64,000 bases of DNA from Pseudoselenomonas ruminantium (GTDB lineage Bacteria; Bacillota; Negativicutes; Selenomonadales; Selenomonadaceae), in NCBI RefSeq assembly GCF_900113715.1, contig NZ_FOQK01000003.1, forward strand, positions 1-64,000, in the 5' to 3' direction. Position 1 is the stretch's first letter, and every line of letters begins with the position of its first letter. This document shows, in pieces, positions 54,969-63,185 of this stretch. The notes under the pieces were generated by a model that had not been told where the DNA came from, searched no databases, and saw only the letters and a program-made list of their open reading frames with translations. A program made the translations under genes and the position numbers.

Positions 54969-55211
54969 TCAGCTCGCCTCGCTTTGATGCTGATGACTGC
55001 ACGGGAACCTCTTCCACCGCTCCGCGGTCCCCCTTCCCCATAGGGGAAGGCTCTAGCCCCCACTTGGTCATCCATTCTAAAAAATCCCCCCTTGCGTACC
55101 AGTAGAGGTTCTACGCTGAATCTCACTTTTCCTCTCCCATGCCTTCTCCCCTGTGGAAGATGGCACGCCCCGCGCGACGGAAGAGGTTCTGCGCTGGCTC
55201 TTGCTTTTCTC
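54943..55211. repeat. 269-bp direct repeat, copy 2
   Basis: Second copy of 54225-54493. It holds the 5' end and upstream region of the intact DUF559 gene and ends 12 bp before the bioB operator. Confidence 0.95.
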
Positions 55212-55222
55212 TCCATAAACTG

Positions 55223-55252
55223 AGTCAACCTTAACATTCTATAATGTTGACT
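55223..55252 (+). promoter_or_regulatory. BirA-type operator of bioB
   Basis: AGTCAAC (55223-55229) and GTTGACT (55246-55252) form a perfect 7-bp inverted repeat with a 16-nt spacer. This matches the general BirA box pattern TGTMAAC-N14-16-GTTKACA closely. The right arm overlaps the -35 box, so biotin-loaded BirA would block transcription. A nested AACATT-4 nt-AATGTT repeat lies inside. Confidence 0.65.
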
Positions 55253-55275
55253 GTGAACTTATATGATTTTATAAT
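55247..55275 (+). promoter_or_regulatory. Promoter of bioB
   Basis: TTGACT (55247-55252), 17 nt, TATAAT (55270-55275), 40 bp before the bioB ATG. Confidence 0.85.
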
Positions 55276-55315
55276 GTTTACAATAGATTCTTATCTTCAT
55301 GAGAGGGGCTTCGTT

Positions 55316-56317
55316 ATGAAAATCACTGCTATCGACAAACTCACGGATAAAATCATCGCCGGGCTGCGCATCAAACGCGGGGACGACCTGTCCTATCTGC
55401 TCACCGCACCATTGGAGGAGCTGCAAGAAGGTGCCCGCCGGCTTCAGGATCATTTCTGTGGCAACCACATCGATTTCTGCACCATCATCAACGGGCGCAG
55501 CGGACGCTGCGGTGAAAACTGCAAGTACTGTGCGCAGGCTGCCTGCCATCATACAGGCATTGAGGAATACAGCTTCCTGCCGAAGGAAGAGATTCTCCGC
55601 AACGCCAAAGCCAATCAGGATGCTGGTGCCAATCGCTTCGCCATCGTGACTTCTGGGCGCGCCCTTGCCGGAGCAGACTTCGACAAGGCCATCGATACGT
55701 ACAAGGCCATGCACGACAAACTCACCATCGGCCTCTGCGCCTCCCATGGCCTGCTGACCCGCGAGCAGTTCAAGCGGCTGCGCGCTGCCGGTGTCACGAG
55801 CTATCATCATAACATCGAGACCAGCCGCCGTTTCTTCCCGCAAATCTGCACCTCGCATACGTATCAAGACCGCATCGATACCATCAAGATTGCTCAGGAA
55901 GAAGGCTTCTGTGTCTGCTCGGGCGGCATCATCGGCATGGGCGAGACCTGGGAAGACCGCCTCGATATGGCTATCAGCCTGGCTGAGCTCGGCATCGAAT
56001 CCATTCCCATCAACGCGCTGATGGCGATTCCAGGCACAGGGCTTGCCAACCGGCCTGCCCTGCCTGCTGAAGATATCCTGCGCACCATTGCGATTTTCCG
56101 CTTCATCAATCCAGCAGCCAATATCCGTCTTGCGGCCGGCCGCAAGCTGCTGCCCCAAAACGGTGCGACCGCCTTCCGCGCCGGCGCCTCGGCTTCGATT
56201 ACCGGCAACATGCTGACGACTTCCGGCACGACCATCAAGGAAGACATGGCCTTGCTGCGCACACTTGGCCTTACGAACCAAAACACAACCTGCACCGCCA
56301 GCTGCGGTACACACTGA
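55316..56317 (+). CDS. bioB: Biotin synthase
   Basis: This radical-SAM enzyme inserts sulfur into dethiobiotin. From ATG 55316 (AGGGG upstream) the 333 residues contain the CxxxCxxC cluster motif CGENCKYC near 63-70, YSFLPKEEILRNA, SHGLLTREQ, YHHNIETSRRFFPQI and a conserved C-terminal AGRKLLPQNGATAFRAGASA. Cys residues for the [2Fe-2S] site are also present. No bioA, bioD or bioF is adjacent, so dethiobiotin must come from genes elsewhere or from uptake. Biotin demand is explained by MmdC. Confidence 0.95.
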   Translation: MKITAIDKLTDKIIAGLRIKRGDDLSYLLTAPLEELQEGARRLQDHFCGNHIDFCTIINGRSGRCGENCKYCAQAACHHTGIEEYSFLPKEEILRNAKANQDAGANRFAIVTSGRALAGADFDKAIDTYKAMHDKLTIGLCASHGLLTREQFKRLRAAGVTSYHHNIETSRRFFPQICTSHTYQDRIDTIKIAQEEGFCVCSGGIIGMGETWEDRLDMAISLAELGIESIPINALMAIPGTGLANRPALPAEDILRTIAIFRFINPAANIRLAAGRKLLPQNGATAFRAGASASITGNMLTTSGTTIKEDMALLRTLGLTNQNTTCTASCGTH

Positions 56318-56324
56318 TTTATAA

Positions 56325-56378
56325 AAATAAACAGCAAGGTGGATTGCCTTATCGAACCATCCACCTTGCTGTTTATTT
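56325..56378. terminator. Bidirectional terminator between bioB and the DUF2156 gene
   Basis: A long stem AAATAAACAGCAAGGTGGA/TCCACCTTGCTGTTTATTT lies between the converging genes; T-rich sequence follows on both strands. It overlaps the last codons of the DUF2156 gene. Confidence 0.85.
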
Positions 56379-57281
56379 TATGCGTTTGGCATTGAATTTT
56401 TCAATCATCTTCTCAGGCTTGTAAGATTCCTTAGCCTTGCGCAGGCCCTCATGGCCCATATCTTCCTCGCGGTTCACATAGGTCATGCCCTGCCAGCAAT
56501 GTTCGATGAACCCTTGATTGATGGCCGGATAGGCGCCACGGATATCCGGATCGGCTTTCTCCACATGCACGACCACGGTATCGGTGTTGAGCTGCTCGCC
56601 GAAGGTGAACGCAATGATGCGCCCATCAAGGCGGATAGCTCCGCCCTTGAGCCCGAAGTACTCAAAATCCGCAAACACCTCACGGATAGCCTGGCTTTCC
56701 CAGCCGATAAACGGATCATCGGGTTCATCCTGGATGCGCAGGTCATACCAGCGCTGCAGCTCATCCAGGCAAGCCGGCAGGATTTCCTGCGTCATCGGCA
56801 GATACTCCGCCTGCGGATATAGCTTGCGAAAAGCATTCAAATGGTTTTTCTTGGAATGAAGCTTGCGCCCGGATAGGGTAATGAGCTTTTCCGCCAAGTA
56901 GACGTAATCGTAATTGTCGCGATCTGCCTCAACGGAAAAAGCAGCCCCTTCATATTGCTCCAGCACAGCCGCATAGCTTTTTTCCATACCAGTCATGAAG
57001 AACGGCCTGTCCTGCGCCTCAAAGTAGGCCAAAAACTTTGCCGTAGCCACCTGCATCTTCTCCTCGGGGCCGTAGGGCTGCAAGGCCATCAGCTGTCCAT
57101 CCCATTCAGCAGTCATATAGAGGACGCCGTCCTCTTCGCACCACTTGATATGATATGGCTTGCGCCACATGAACAGATTCGTGAAATTGAAATGGGAATT
57201 TTCATAATAACGACTTTTAAAATACCGGTCAAGCAAGGGCTTGTCGGCTTTCGTCAACGCACGGAATTCTATGATAATCAT
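56373..57281 (-). CDS. DUF2156 (phosphatidylglycerol lysyltransferase C-terminal-like) protein
   Basis: The 302-residue protein has the double GNAT fold of DUF2156: FKSRYYENSHFNFTNLFMWR near the start, LHSKKNHLNAFRKLYPQAEY, and FGLKGGAIRLDGRIIAFTFG with NREEDMGHEGLRKAKESYKP near the end. It resembles the aminoacyl-transferase half of MprF but lacks the flippase helices, so it is soluble. The acceptor is unknown. The ATG follows GGAGG with no spacer, which is abnormal; in-frame ATC/ATA codons sit at better spacing but are rare starts. Monocistronic. Confidence 0.85.
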   Translation of the reverse strand: MIIIEFRALTKADKPLLDRYFKSRYYENSHFNFTNLFMWRKPYHIKWCEEDGVLYMTAEWDGQLMALQPYGPEEKMQVATAKFLAYFEAQDRPFFMTGMEKSYAAVLEQYEGAAFSVEADRDNYDYVYLAEKLITLSGRKLHSKKNHLNAFRKLYPQAEYLPMTQEILPACLDELQRWYDLRIQDEPDDPFIGWESQAIREVFADFEYFGLKGGAIRLDGRIIAFTFGEQLNTDTVVVHVEKADPDIRGAYPAINQGFIEHCWQGMTYVNREEDMGHEGLRKAKESYKPEKMIEKFNAKRIK

Positions 57282-57356
57282 CCTCCTGATGACACACTTT
57301 CGTTACTGTGTACCCTATCATGATAACAAATCTGTCAAGTACCGGCTGTGACTGAC

Positions 57357-57740
57357 TCACTGAAGCTTCATCATCTGACGGGCGCTTTCTGCCTGCTGCG
57401 CCACCTCAGCTACGCCAGCGCCGCCATTGGCAGCTATTGCCGCCAGAACCGCTCCCTCAACCAACGGACAGTCGACCAGCTTTACCATATCATCCTTGAG
57501 ATTTTCCTGCACCAGTTCAGCCGTCATGACAGCACTGCCCATATCCATGAGGATTACAGCACCATCATGACCACAAACTTCCTCGACAGCCAGCGTGATT
57601 TTCTCATAGCTTGTCCCGAGCATGCCATCGTCCAGTCCGCCAGCTGCGGCAATCTGCGCATCGCGCGCCATCATTTCCGCCAGCTCTTTCACGCCCTCGG
57701 CCAGCTTCTGGCTATGTGATACGATTACAATCCCTACCAA
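57357..57740 (-). CDS. dhaM: DhaM-type PTS EIIA-like phosphotransferase subunit
   Basis: This 127-residue protein has the EIIA-mannose fold of DhaM: MVGIVIVSHSQKLAEGVKEL with the phosphorylatable His9, then GGLDDGMLGTSYEKI and VILMDMGSAVMTAEL. DhaM passes phosphate from HPr to the DhaL-bound ADP of dihydroxyacetone kinase. No dhaK or dhaL lies nearby, and no HPr/EI domains are fused. It may serve a kinase encoded elsewhere or act as a sensor. Confidence 0.88.
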   Translation of the reverse strand: MVGIVIVSHSQKLAEGVKELAEMMARDAQIAAAGGLDDGMLGTSYEKITLAVEEVCGHDGAVILMDMGSAVMTAELVQENLKDDMVKLVDCPLVEGAVLAAIAANGGAGVAEVAQQAESARQMMKLQ

Positions 57741-57770
57741 CGCCGTCCCTTCTCTCCTGCTTTATTTGAA

Positions 57771-57796
57771 AATGCGGCCAGATGTCTGACCGCATT
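57771..57796 (-). terminator. Terminator-like hairpin between purL and dhaM
   Basis: Stem AATGCGGTCAGA/CTGGCCGCATT around CAT (one G-T pair), with only a short T-run (TTTC) on the minus strand. It lies about 50 nt after purL. Confidence 0.6.
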
Positions 57797-57847
57797 CCAT
57801 CAATGTATCCTATTGTACCATAATTTTTTGCAATTGCAACAAATCTA

Positions 57848-60800
57848 TTATTTATAGTAAGCCACGCCAGCCTCAAAGAGCTGCTGGTCTTTGCTGCCCG
57901 GCACGTTGACAGCAATATGCTCACCAATGCGCTCCGAATGTCCCATCTTGCCAAGCACACGGCCATCCGGGCTCGTGATACCTTCGATGGCATTGACCGA
58001 ACCATTCGGATTGAACGGGATAGCCATCGACGGATTGCCCGACGCATCGACATACTGCGTGGCAATCTGCCCGCGCACGCGCAGCTTTGCAATGATTTCC
58101 CGATCGGCGACAAAGCGGCCCTCACCATGCGAGATCGCAATCGTATGGATATCGCCCACCTTGACATTATTGAACCATGGCGACAAGTTCGATACGACCT
58201 TCGTCTGCACCATGCACGAAGCATGGCGGCCGATGTTGTTATGCGTAAGCGTCGGCGAAGATTCCGAGAGATCACGGATATCGCCATACGGTACCAGCCC
58301 CAGCTTGATAAGTGCCTGGAAACCATTGCAGATGCCCAGCATCAGGCCATCGCGCTTATTCAAAAGCTTCATGACCTCTTCCTTGATGCGCGGATTGCGG
58401 AACATGGCGGCAATGAATTTACCCGAACCATCCGGCTCGTCACCGCCACTGAAGCCGCCCGGCAGCATAATCATCTGCGAGCCGCGGATGCCCTTGACGA
58501 TAGCCTCGACCGTTTCCTCAACGGCAGCTGGCGTAAGGTTGCGGACAACCAATGTCTGCGCCTCAGCCCCAGCACGTTCCCAGGCCCGCGCCGAATCGTA
58601 TTCGCAGTTCGTGCCCGGGAATACCGGAATGAATACCTTCGGCCGGGCGATATGCGTCTGTGGCCGCAGCACATTGCCCTTTTCGTAGGGAATATACATT
58701 GCCTTTTCCTTGCTGCTCTTCTTGACCTGCGTCGGGAAAATCTTTTCGAGCGGCGTCGTAAACGCTGTCTCTGCATCGGCCAGCATAACAACCGTCGCAT
58801 CACAGACAATGCTCGGGCCAGCCGTCGTCACACCGAGCTCACGGTAGCCAGTTCCGGCCAGCAGCGTCTCAACATCGGTATGTTCGGCCACCTCAAGGAT
58901 GATCGAACCATAATCCGGCGTGAACAGTTTCTCCATCGTTATCTGCTCGGCGAACTTAAACCCAATGCCATTGCCGAGCGCCATCTTCGTGACCGCCGCA
59001 GCGATACCACCAACGCCGACACTCTGCGCCGCAAAGACCTTCTTGCCCGCCGTCATCTGGCTGATTTTCTCCCAGTTGCGCCGCATCTTCGCAAAGATTG
59101 GCAAATCCTGGCTGTCTTTCGGTGCAGGCACCAGATAGACCTTGTTGCCCGGATATTTGAATTCCGGCGAAACCGCACAATCGGCTTTCATGACATCGAC
59201 AGCAAAGGCTGCCAGCGTCGGCGGTACATGAATGTCCTCAAACGTTCCCGACATCGAATCCTTGCCGCCGATGGCCGGAATCTCAAGCTCATGCTGCGCC
59301 CAGAGCGCACCGATAAGCGCGGCAAACGGGTTGCCCCACTTCTTCGGATCTTTGCCGAGACTTTCGAAGTATTCCTGGAACGTCAAGCGGATATTATCCG
59401 CACGGCCACCCAAAGCAACGATCTTAGCTGCCGACTCGACAACCGAGTAGAGTGCGCCATGGAACGGGCTCCACTCCGTAAAAGCCGGATTGAGCCCAAA
59501 GGTCATCGCCGTTGCCGTATTCGTCTCTGCACCAAGGACCGGCAATTTCGCGACCATGCCCTCAGCTGGCGTAAGCTGCTTGCGGCCACCGAACGGCATC
59601 AGCACCGTATTGCCGCCGATTGTTGAATCGAAACGCTCGGCCAGGCCTTTCTGGCTGCAAACATTGAGATCCGACAGATTGGCCAGCCAGGCCTTCTCCA
59701 GATCCTTGCCGCAGGCCTCGACCGCCGCCGGGATTTCATGCAGATAGCGTTTCTTCTCATCGGGGCTGCTGATTACAGCAGTGACATGCTGACGCACACC
59801 GTTCGTATCGAGGAATTCGCGGTTCATCTGCACGATGGGCTTGCCGCGCCATTTCATGATAAGCCGCGGCAGTGCTGTAACCTCGGCGACCTTTGTCGCC
59901 TCCAGATTCTCTTCGTCGGCGAACCGGACAAAAGCCTCCAGATCCTCCGGATCGATGACGACAGCCATGCGCTCCTGCGACTCCGAAATGGCAAGCTCCG
60001 TGCCGTCAAGTCCCGCGTACTTCTTCTTGACTGCATCGAGATCGATGACAAGCCCGTCGGCCAGCTCGCCGATGGCAACGGCCACACCGCCAGCACCAAA
60101 ATCGTTGCAGCGTTTGATCATGCGGCTGACCTGCGGATTGCGGAACAGGCGCTGAATCTTGCGCTCCGTCGGCGGATTGCCTTTCTGCACCTCAGCGCCG
60201 CAGCTCGTCAGCGACTCCTCCGTATGCTCCTTGGACGAGCCCGTTGCCCCGCCGCAGCCATCACGGCCCGTACGGCCGCCGACGAGCACGATAAGGTCCC
60301 CGGCTGCGGGACGCTCGCGGACGACATTGACCTTTGGCGCAGCCGCAATGACCGCACCGATTTCCATACGCTTAGCCATGTAGCCCTCATGATAGACTTC
60401 GCGTACCTGTCCCGTCGCCAAGCCAATCTGATTGCCATAAGCACTGTAGCCAGCCGCAGCCCCCAATGTGATTTTCTTCTGCGGCAGCTTGCCAGATAGC
60501 GTATCCTTGAACGGACGGCGCGGATCTGCAGCACCAGTCACGCGCATAGCCTGGTAGACATACGAACGCCCCGAAAGCGGATCGCGGATAGCACCGCCCA
60601 GGCAGGTAGCTGCACCACCGAACGGCTCGATTTCCGTCGGATGATTGTGCGTCTCGTTCTTGAACATGACGAGCCATTCCTCGTCCTTGCCATCGATATC
60701 TGCCTTGACGACAATGCTGCAAGCATTGATTTCCTCCGATTTGTCGAGATCTTCGAGCTTGCCCTGCTTCCTTAGTGCCTTCATGCCGATAACGGCAATA

Positions 60801-61627
60801 TCCATCAGCGTCACATCGCGGAGATTGCTCCCATAGATTTCCTTGCGGTCTTCCAGATATTTGTTGTAAGCCTTCGTGATAGCCGGAGAAAAATAGCCCT
60901 CTTCGATGTCCACCATATCAATGGCCGTCGTGAAGGTCGTGTGACGGCAATGGTCAGACCAGTAGGTATCGATGACGCGCAGCTCCGTGATGGTCGGTGC
61001 CCGCATCTCCGTCTCCCGGAAATACTTCTGGCAGAACTGCAGATCCTCGAAGCTCATCGCAAAGCCCTTGTCCGCCATGAACGCCTTGAGGCCTGCTTCA
61101 TCGAGCCCGTTGAAGTCCTTGAGCACCTCAACATCCGCCGGCTCCTCATAGTGCATATCCAGCGATTCCGGCTTTTCCAGGCTTGCCTCACGGCTCTCGA
61201 CTGCATTGATGCAGTAATCCTTGATTTTCGCAAAGTCTTCGCGGCTCACATCACCGACAATGACGATGACGCGGGCCGTAGCGATCCGCGGGCGCTCCTT
61301 CTGCGTGACCAGCTGTACGCACTGGGCCGCCGAGTCTGCCGTCTGGTCATACTGGCCGGGCAGATATTCCACCGCAAATGTCCGCGAATTCGAAAAATGC
61401 GGCAGTTTTTCCTCATATACTACATCCACCGGCGGCTCTGCAAATACCACCGACTTTACCGCTGCATACTCTTCATCGCTGAGACCTTCGATGTCGTACC
61501 GCTTGATGATGCGGACGGCCTTCAGTTCCTCGAGGCGGAACGTCTCCTTGAGGTCGCTGCAGAGCTGCTGGGCGGGGATGTCAAAGAATCCCTGTCGTTT
61601 CTCTACGAAAATTCTTCTTACAGTCAT
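57848..61627 (-). CDS. purL: Phosphoribosylformylglycinamidine synthase, single-chain
   Basis: This purine-biosynthesis enzyme converts FGAR plus glutamine to FGAM. The 1259-residue chain (ATG 61627, GGAGG upstream) carries an N-terminal PurS-like region, two AIRS-like synthetase halves (SDHCRHTTF, NETHNHPTEIEPFGGAAT, GGRTGRDGCGGATGSS, KDSMSGTF), and a C-terminal class I glutamine amidotransferase (PVFPGTNCEYD, catalytic Cys in LGICNGFQ, His in SHGEGRFV). It belongs to the fused large form rather than the PurLQS complex usual in Bacilli. It is not next to other pur genes. Confidence 0.95.
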   Translation of the reverse strand: MTVRRIFVEKRQGFFDIPAQQLCSDLKETFRLEELKAVRIIKRYDIEGLSDEEYAAVKSVVFAEPPVDVVYEEKLPHFSNSRTFAVEYLPGQYDQTADSAAQCVQLVTQKERPRIATARVIVIVGDVSREDFAKIKDYCINAVESREASLEKPESLDMHYEEPADVEVLKDFNGLDEAGLKAFMADKGFAMSFEDLQFCQKYFRETEMRAPTITELRVIDTYWSDHCRHTTFTTAIDMVDIEEGYFSPAITKAYNKYLEDRKEIYGSNLRDVTLMDIAVIGMKALRKQGKLEDLDKSEEINACSIVVKADIDGKDEEWLVMFKNETHNHPTEIEPFGGAATCLGGAIRDPLSGRSYVYQAMRVTGAADPRRPFKDTLSGKLPQKKITLGAAAGYSAYGNQIGLATGQVREVYHEGYMAKRMEIGAVIAAAPKVNVVRERPAAGDLIVLVGGRTGRDGCGGATGSSKEHTEESLTSCGAEVQKGNPPTERKIQRLFRNPQVSRMIKRCNDFGAGGVAVAIGELADGLVIDLDAVKKKYAGLDGTELAISESQERMAVVIDPEDLEAFVRFADEENLEATKVAEVTALPRLIMKWRGKPIVQMNREFLDTNGVRQHVTAVISSPDEKKRYLHEIPAAVEACGKDLEKAWLANLSDLNVCSQKGLAERFDSTIGGNTVLMPFGGRKQLTPAEGMVAKLPVLGAETNTATAMTFGLNPAFTEWSPFHGALYSVVESAAKIVALGGRADNIRLTFQEYFESLGKDPKKWGNPFAALIGALWAQHELEIPAIGGKDSMSGTFEDIHVPPTLAAFAVDVMKADCAVSPEFKYPGNKVYLVPAPKDSQDLPIFAKMRRNWEKISQMTAGKKVFAAQSVGVGGIAAAVTKMALGNGIGFKFAEQITMEKLFTPDYGSIILEVAEHTDVETLLAGTGYRELGVTTAGPSIVCDATVVMLADAETAFTTPLEKIFPTQVKKSSKEKAMYIPYEKGNVLRPQTHIARPKVFIPVFPGTNCEYDSARAWERAGAEAQTLVVRNLTPAAVEETVEAIVKGIRGSQMIMLPGGFSGGDEPDGSGKFIAAMFRNPRIKEEVMKLLNKRDGLMLGICNGFQALIKLGLVPYGDIRDLSESSPTLTHNNIGRHASCMVQTKVVSNLSPWFNNVKVGDIHTIAISHGEGRFVADREIIAKLRVRGQIATQYVDASGNPSMAIPFNPNGSVNAIEGITSPDGRVLGKMGHSERIGEHIAVNVPGSKDQQLFEAGVAYYK

Positions 61628-61685
61628 GAGTGCTCTTTTCCTCCAAATGAAAAAATACTGAAAACATAAAGCTTTATATAGATAA

Positions 61686-61726
61686 AATAGGCATAGCAAG
61701 CCCCCTACCGGCCTGCTATGCCTATT
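61686..61726 (-). terminator. Terminator after the YhcH gene
   Basis: A perfect 13-bp stem AATAGGCATAGCA/TGCTATGCCTATT, followed on the minus strand by TTATC. It lies 4 nt after the stop and before purL. Confidence 0.65.
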
Positions 61727-61729
61727 GCA

Positions 61730-62203
61730 TCACAAACAATCCACTGCAATCTTGACGACTACCTTGGTTACCTTGCCTGGCGTATCATCTACTGCTCCCT
61801 GCGGACGATGTACATCTTCCGGATAGAGCACAGCAAAACGCCCCGGAGACAGCACGATATTGCTTTCCGGTATCAAGGACTCATAGAACGTTATATCTTT
61901 TTCGGCATCATAAGGGCTCAACACCGTAAGATCCGGGCTGAACGGGCACCATCCCATATACTCTTCGCCCTCCACGACGAATTGGATATCCACATATTTC
62001 GTATGTGTCTCCGGATGGCATTCACGATACGAGCGCGTCGTATAACGCTGCAGATTTGCCACACATTTATCCCCATCGATTGGATAGCGGCCATCCGCCA
62101 GCTGTGTAAAATCATGTTCGCGCAGATAATCCAACGCTTTCTGCACCATAGCTGGATATCTTACATGGCTGTCATCCAGCGAATCAATGCTGCCAATAAT
62201 CAT
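61730..62203 (-). CDS. YhcH/YjgK/YiaL family protein
   Basis: The 157-residue cupin-like protein contains ALDYLREHDFTQLADGRYPI, THTKYVDIQFVVEGEEYMG and FAVLYPEDVHRPQGAV. These are the conserved histidines (H-T-K-Y-D, H-R-P) of the YhcH/EbgC family. Some members bind sialic acid derivatives or stimulate beta-galactosidase; the substrate here is unknown and no sugar genes adjoin. It has a good promoter, a leader hairpin GACAAGC/GCTTGTC (62242-62260) and its own terminator. Confidence 0.9.
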   Translation of the reverse strand: MIIGSIDSLDDSHVRYPAMVQKALDYLREHDFTQLADGRYPIDGDKCVANLQRYTTRSYRECHPETHTKYVDIQFVVEGEEYMGWCPFSPDLTVLSPYDAEKDITFYESLIPESNIVLSPGRFAVLYPEDVHRPQGAVDDTPGKVTKVVVKIAVDCL

Positions 62204-62269
62204 GCCATACCCCTCTTCCCATTCTCATAACTAACATCTTTGACAAGCATCCCGCTTGTCTTCAATATC

Positions 62270-62298
62270 ATTTTACCTAAAACAGATGCGTATTGCAA
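62270..62298 (-). promoter_or_regulatory. Promoter of the YhcH gene
   Basis: TTGCAA (62293-62298), 17 nt and TAAAAT (62270-62275) on the minus strand. Confidence 0.7.
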
Positions 62299-62408
62299 GG
62301 ATACAGGGCTATTTTATCAAAAAGCGCTTAATTTTTCTACAAAAGGACATGCGCCCCAAAATTCTCCATCATCTGTTTCCTCTCAAAAGACCATCTGTAA
62401 ATTATATC

Positions 62409-62445
62409 TTGCCAACAGACAGCCCCTGTGATATGATTGTCATAT
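62409..62445 (+). promoter_or_regulatory. Promoter and inverted repeat of the lrp-aminotransferase unit
   Basis: TTGCCA (62409-62414), 17 nt, TATGAT (62432-62437). A perfect inverted repeat ATATGA-TTG-TCATAT (62431-62445) covers the -10 box, a possible operator for the Lrp-like protein. Bases 62300-62408 show no gene. Confidence 0.65.
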
Positions 62446-62454
62446 ATTGCAAAA

Positions 62455-62680
62455 GGCAATGACTGAAAGAGTATCTGTCCATCTTCTCTCCAGAGAGGCG
62501 GTGTTAGGTGTAAACCGCCGGGAGGACACAGAGAAAGCTGCTCACGAGCCTGCATGGCCCCATAAGCCCTGCCGTCAGCCGCGTTAAGGCATTGAGTGGA
62601 TTCCTGCCGATTGCAGGATCCGATTAAGGTGGTACCACGGGAATAAGCCCTCGTCCTTTACAGGATGAGGGCTTTTATAG
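62455..62680 (+). promoter_or_regulatory. T-box leader of the lrp-aminotransferase unit
   Basis: The antiterminator motif AAGGTGGTACCACGGG (62626-62641) is followed by terminator stem AGCCCTCGTCC/GGATGAGGGCT (62646-62673) and TTTTATAG. Upstream are stem I-like pairings (TTCTCT/AGAGAA, GGCGGT/ACCGCC). The amino acid specificity could not be read safely. It controls a transcription factor and an aminotransferase rather than a synthetase. Confidence 0.9.
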
Positions 62681-62705
62681 TAGAAACATAAGGGAGGAAT
62701 AACCC

Positions 62706-63185
62706 ATGCGTGAACTCTTAGAGCTGCTCGAACACGATGCACGCCGTCCAGTCGGCGAGCTTGCCTCCATGCTGAACCGCAGCGAGTACGAAGTCGAGCG
62801 CGACATCAAGAATCTGGAAAAGGACAAGATCATCCTTTCCTATAATACGCTGATCAACTGGGAAAAATTCGGGGACGATACAGTCACGGCTGTCATCGAA
62901 ATCAATCTGACGCCGCAGCGCGAAGTCGGCTTCGATGCCATCGCCGAGCGCATCTACCGCTTTGACGAAGTGCGCACCGTCTATCTGATGAGCGGCAGTT
63001 TCGACCTCATGGTCATCATCGAGGGCAAGTCGCTAAAGGACGTCGCCAACTTTGTCGCCAAACGTCTGGCCACCATCGAGGGCGTCACGGCTACGCGCAG
63101 CCATTTCATGCTCAAGCCATACAAGAAGGATGGCATCATCATCAACGACGAAGAGCGTGACCGCAGATTGGTGGTGTCCCCATGA
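62706..63185 (+). CDS. Lrp/AsnC family transcriptional regulator
   Basis: The 159-residue protein has an N-terminal winged HTH (LLELLEHDARRPVGELASML, SEYEVERDIKNLEKDKII) and a C-terminal RAM/AsnC ligand domain (VTAVIEINLTPQREVGFDAI, VRTVYLMSGSFDLMVIIEG). These proteins sense amino acids and usually control metabolism or transport. GGGAGG precedes the ATG. Its stop overlaps the aminotransferase start by ATGA. Expression is controlled by a T-box, an unusual input for a regulator gene. Confidence 0.93.
   Translation: MRELLELLEHDARRPVGELASMLNRSEYEVERDIKNLEKDKIILSYNTLINWEKFGDDTVTAVIEINLTPQREVGFDAIAERIYRFDEVRTVYLMSGSFDLMVIIEGKSLKDVANFVAKRLATIEGVTATRSHFMLKPYKKDGIIINDEERDRRLVVSP

Noticed and set aside
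54100-55215. CRISPR array
   Set aside because: Repeats are palindromic modules of about 80 bp in both orientations without regular short repeats and unique spacers, and no cas genes are present.
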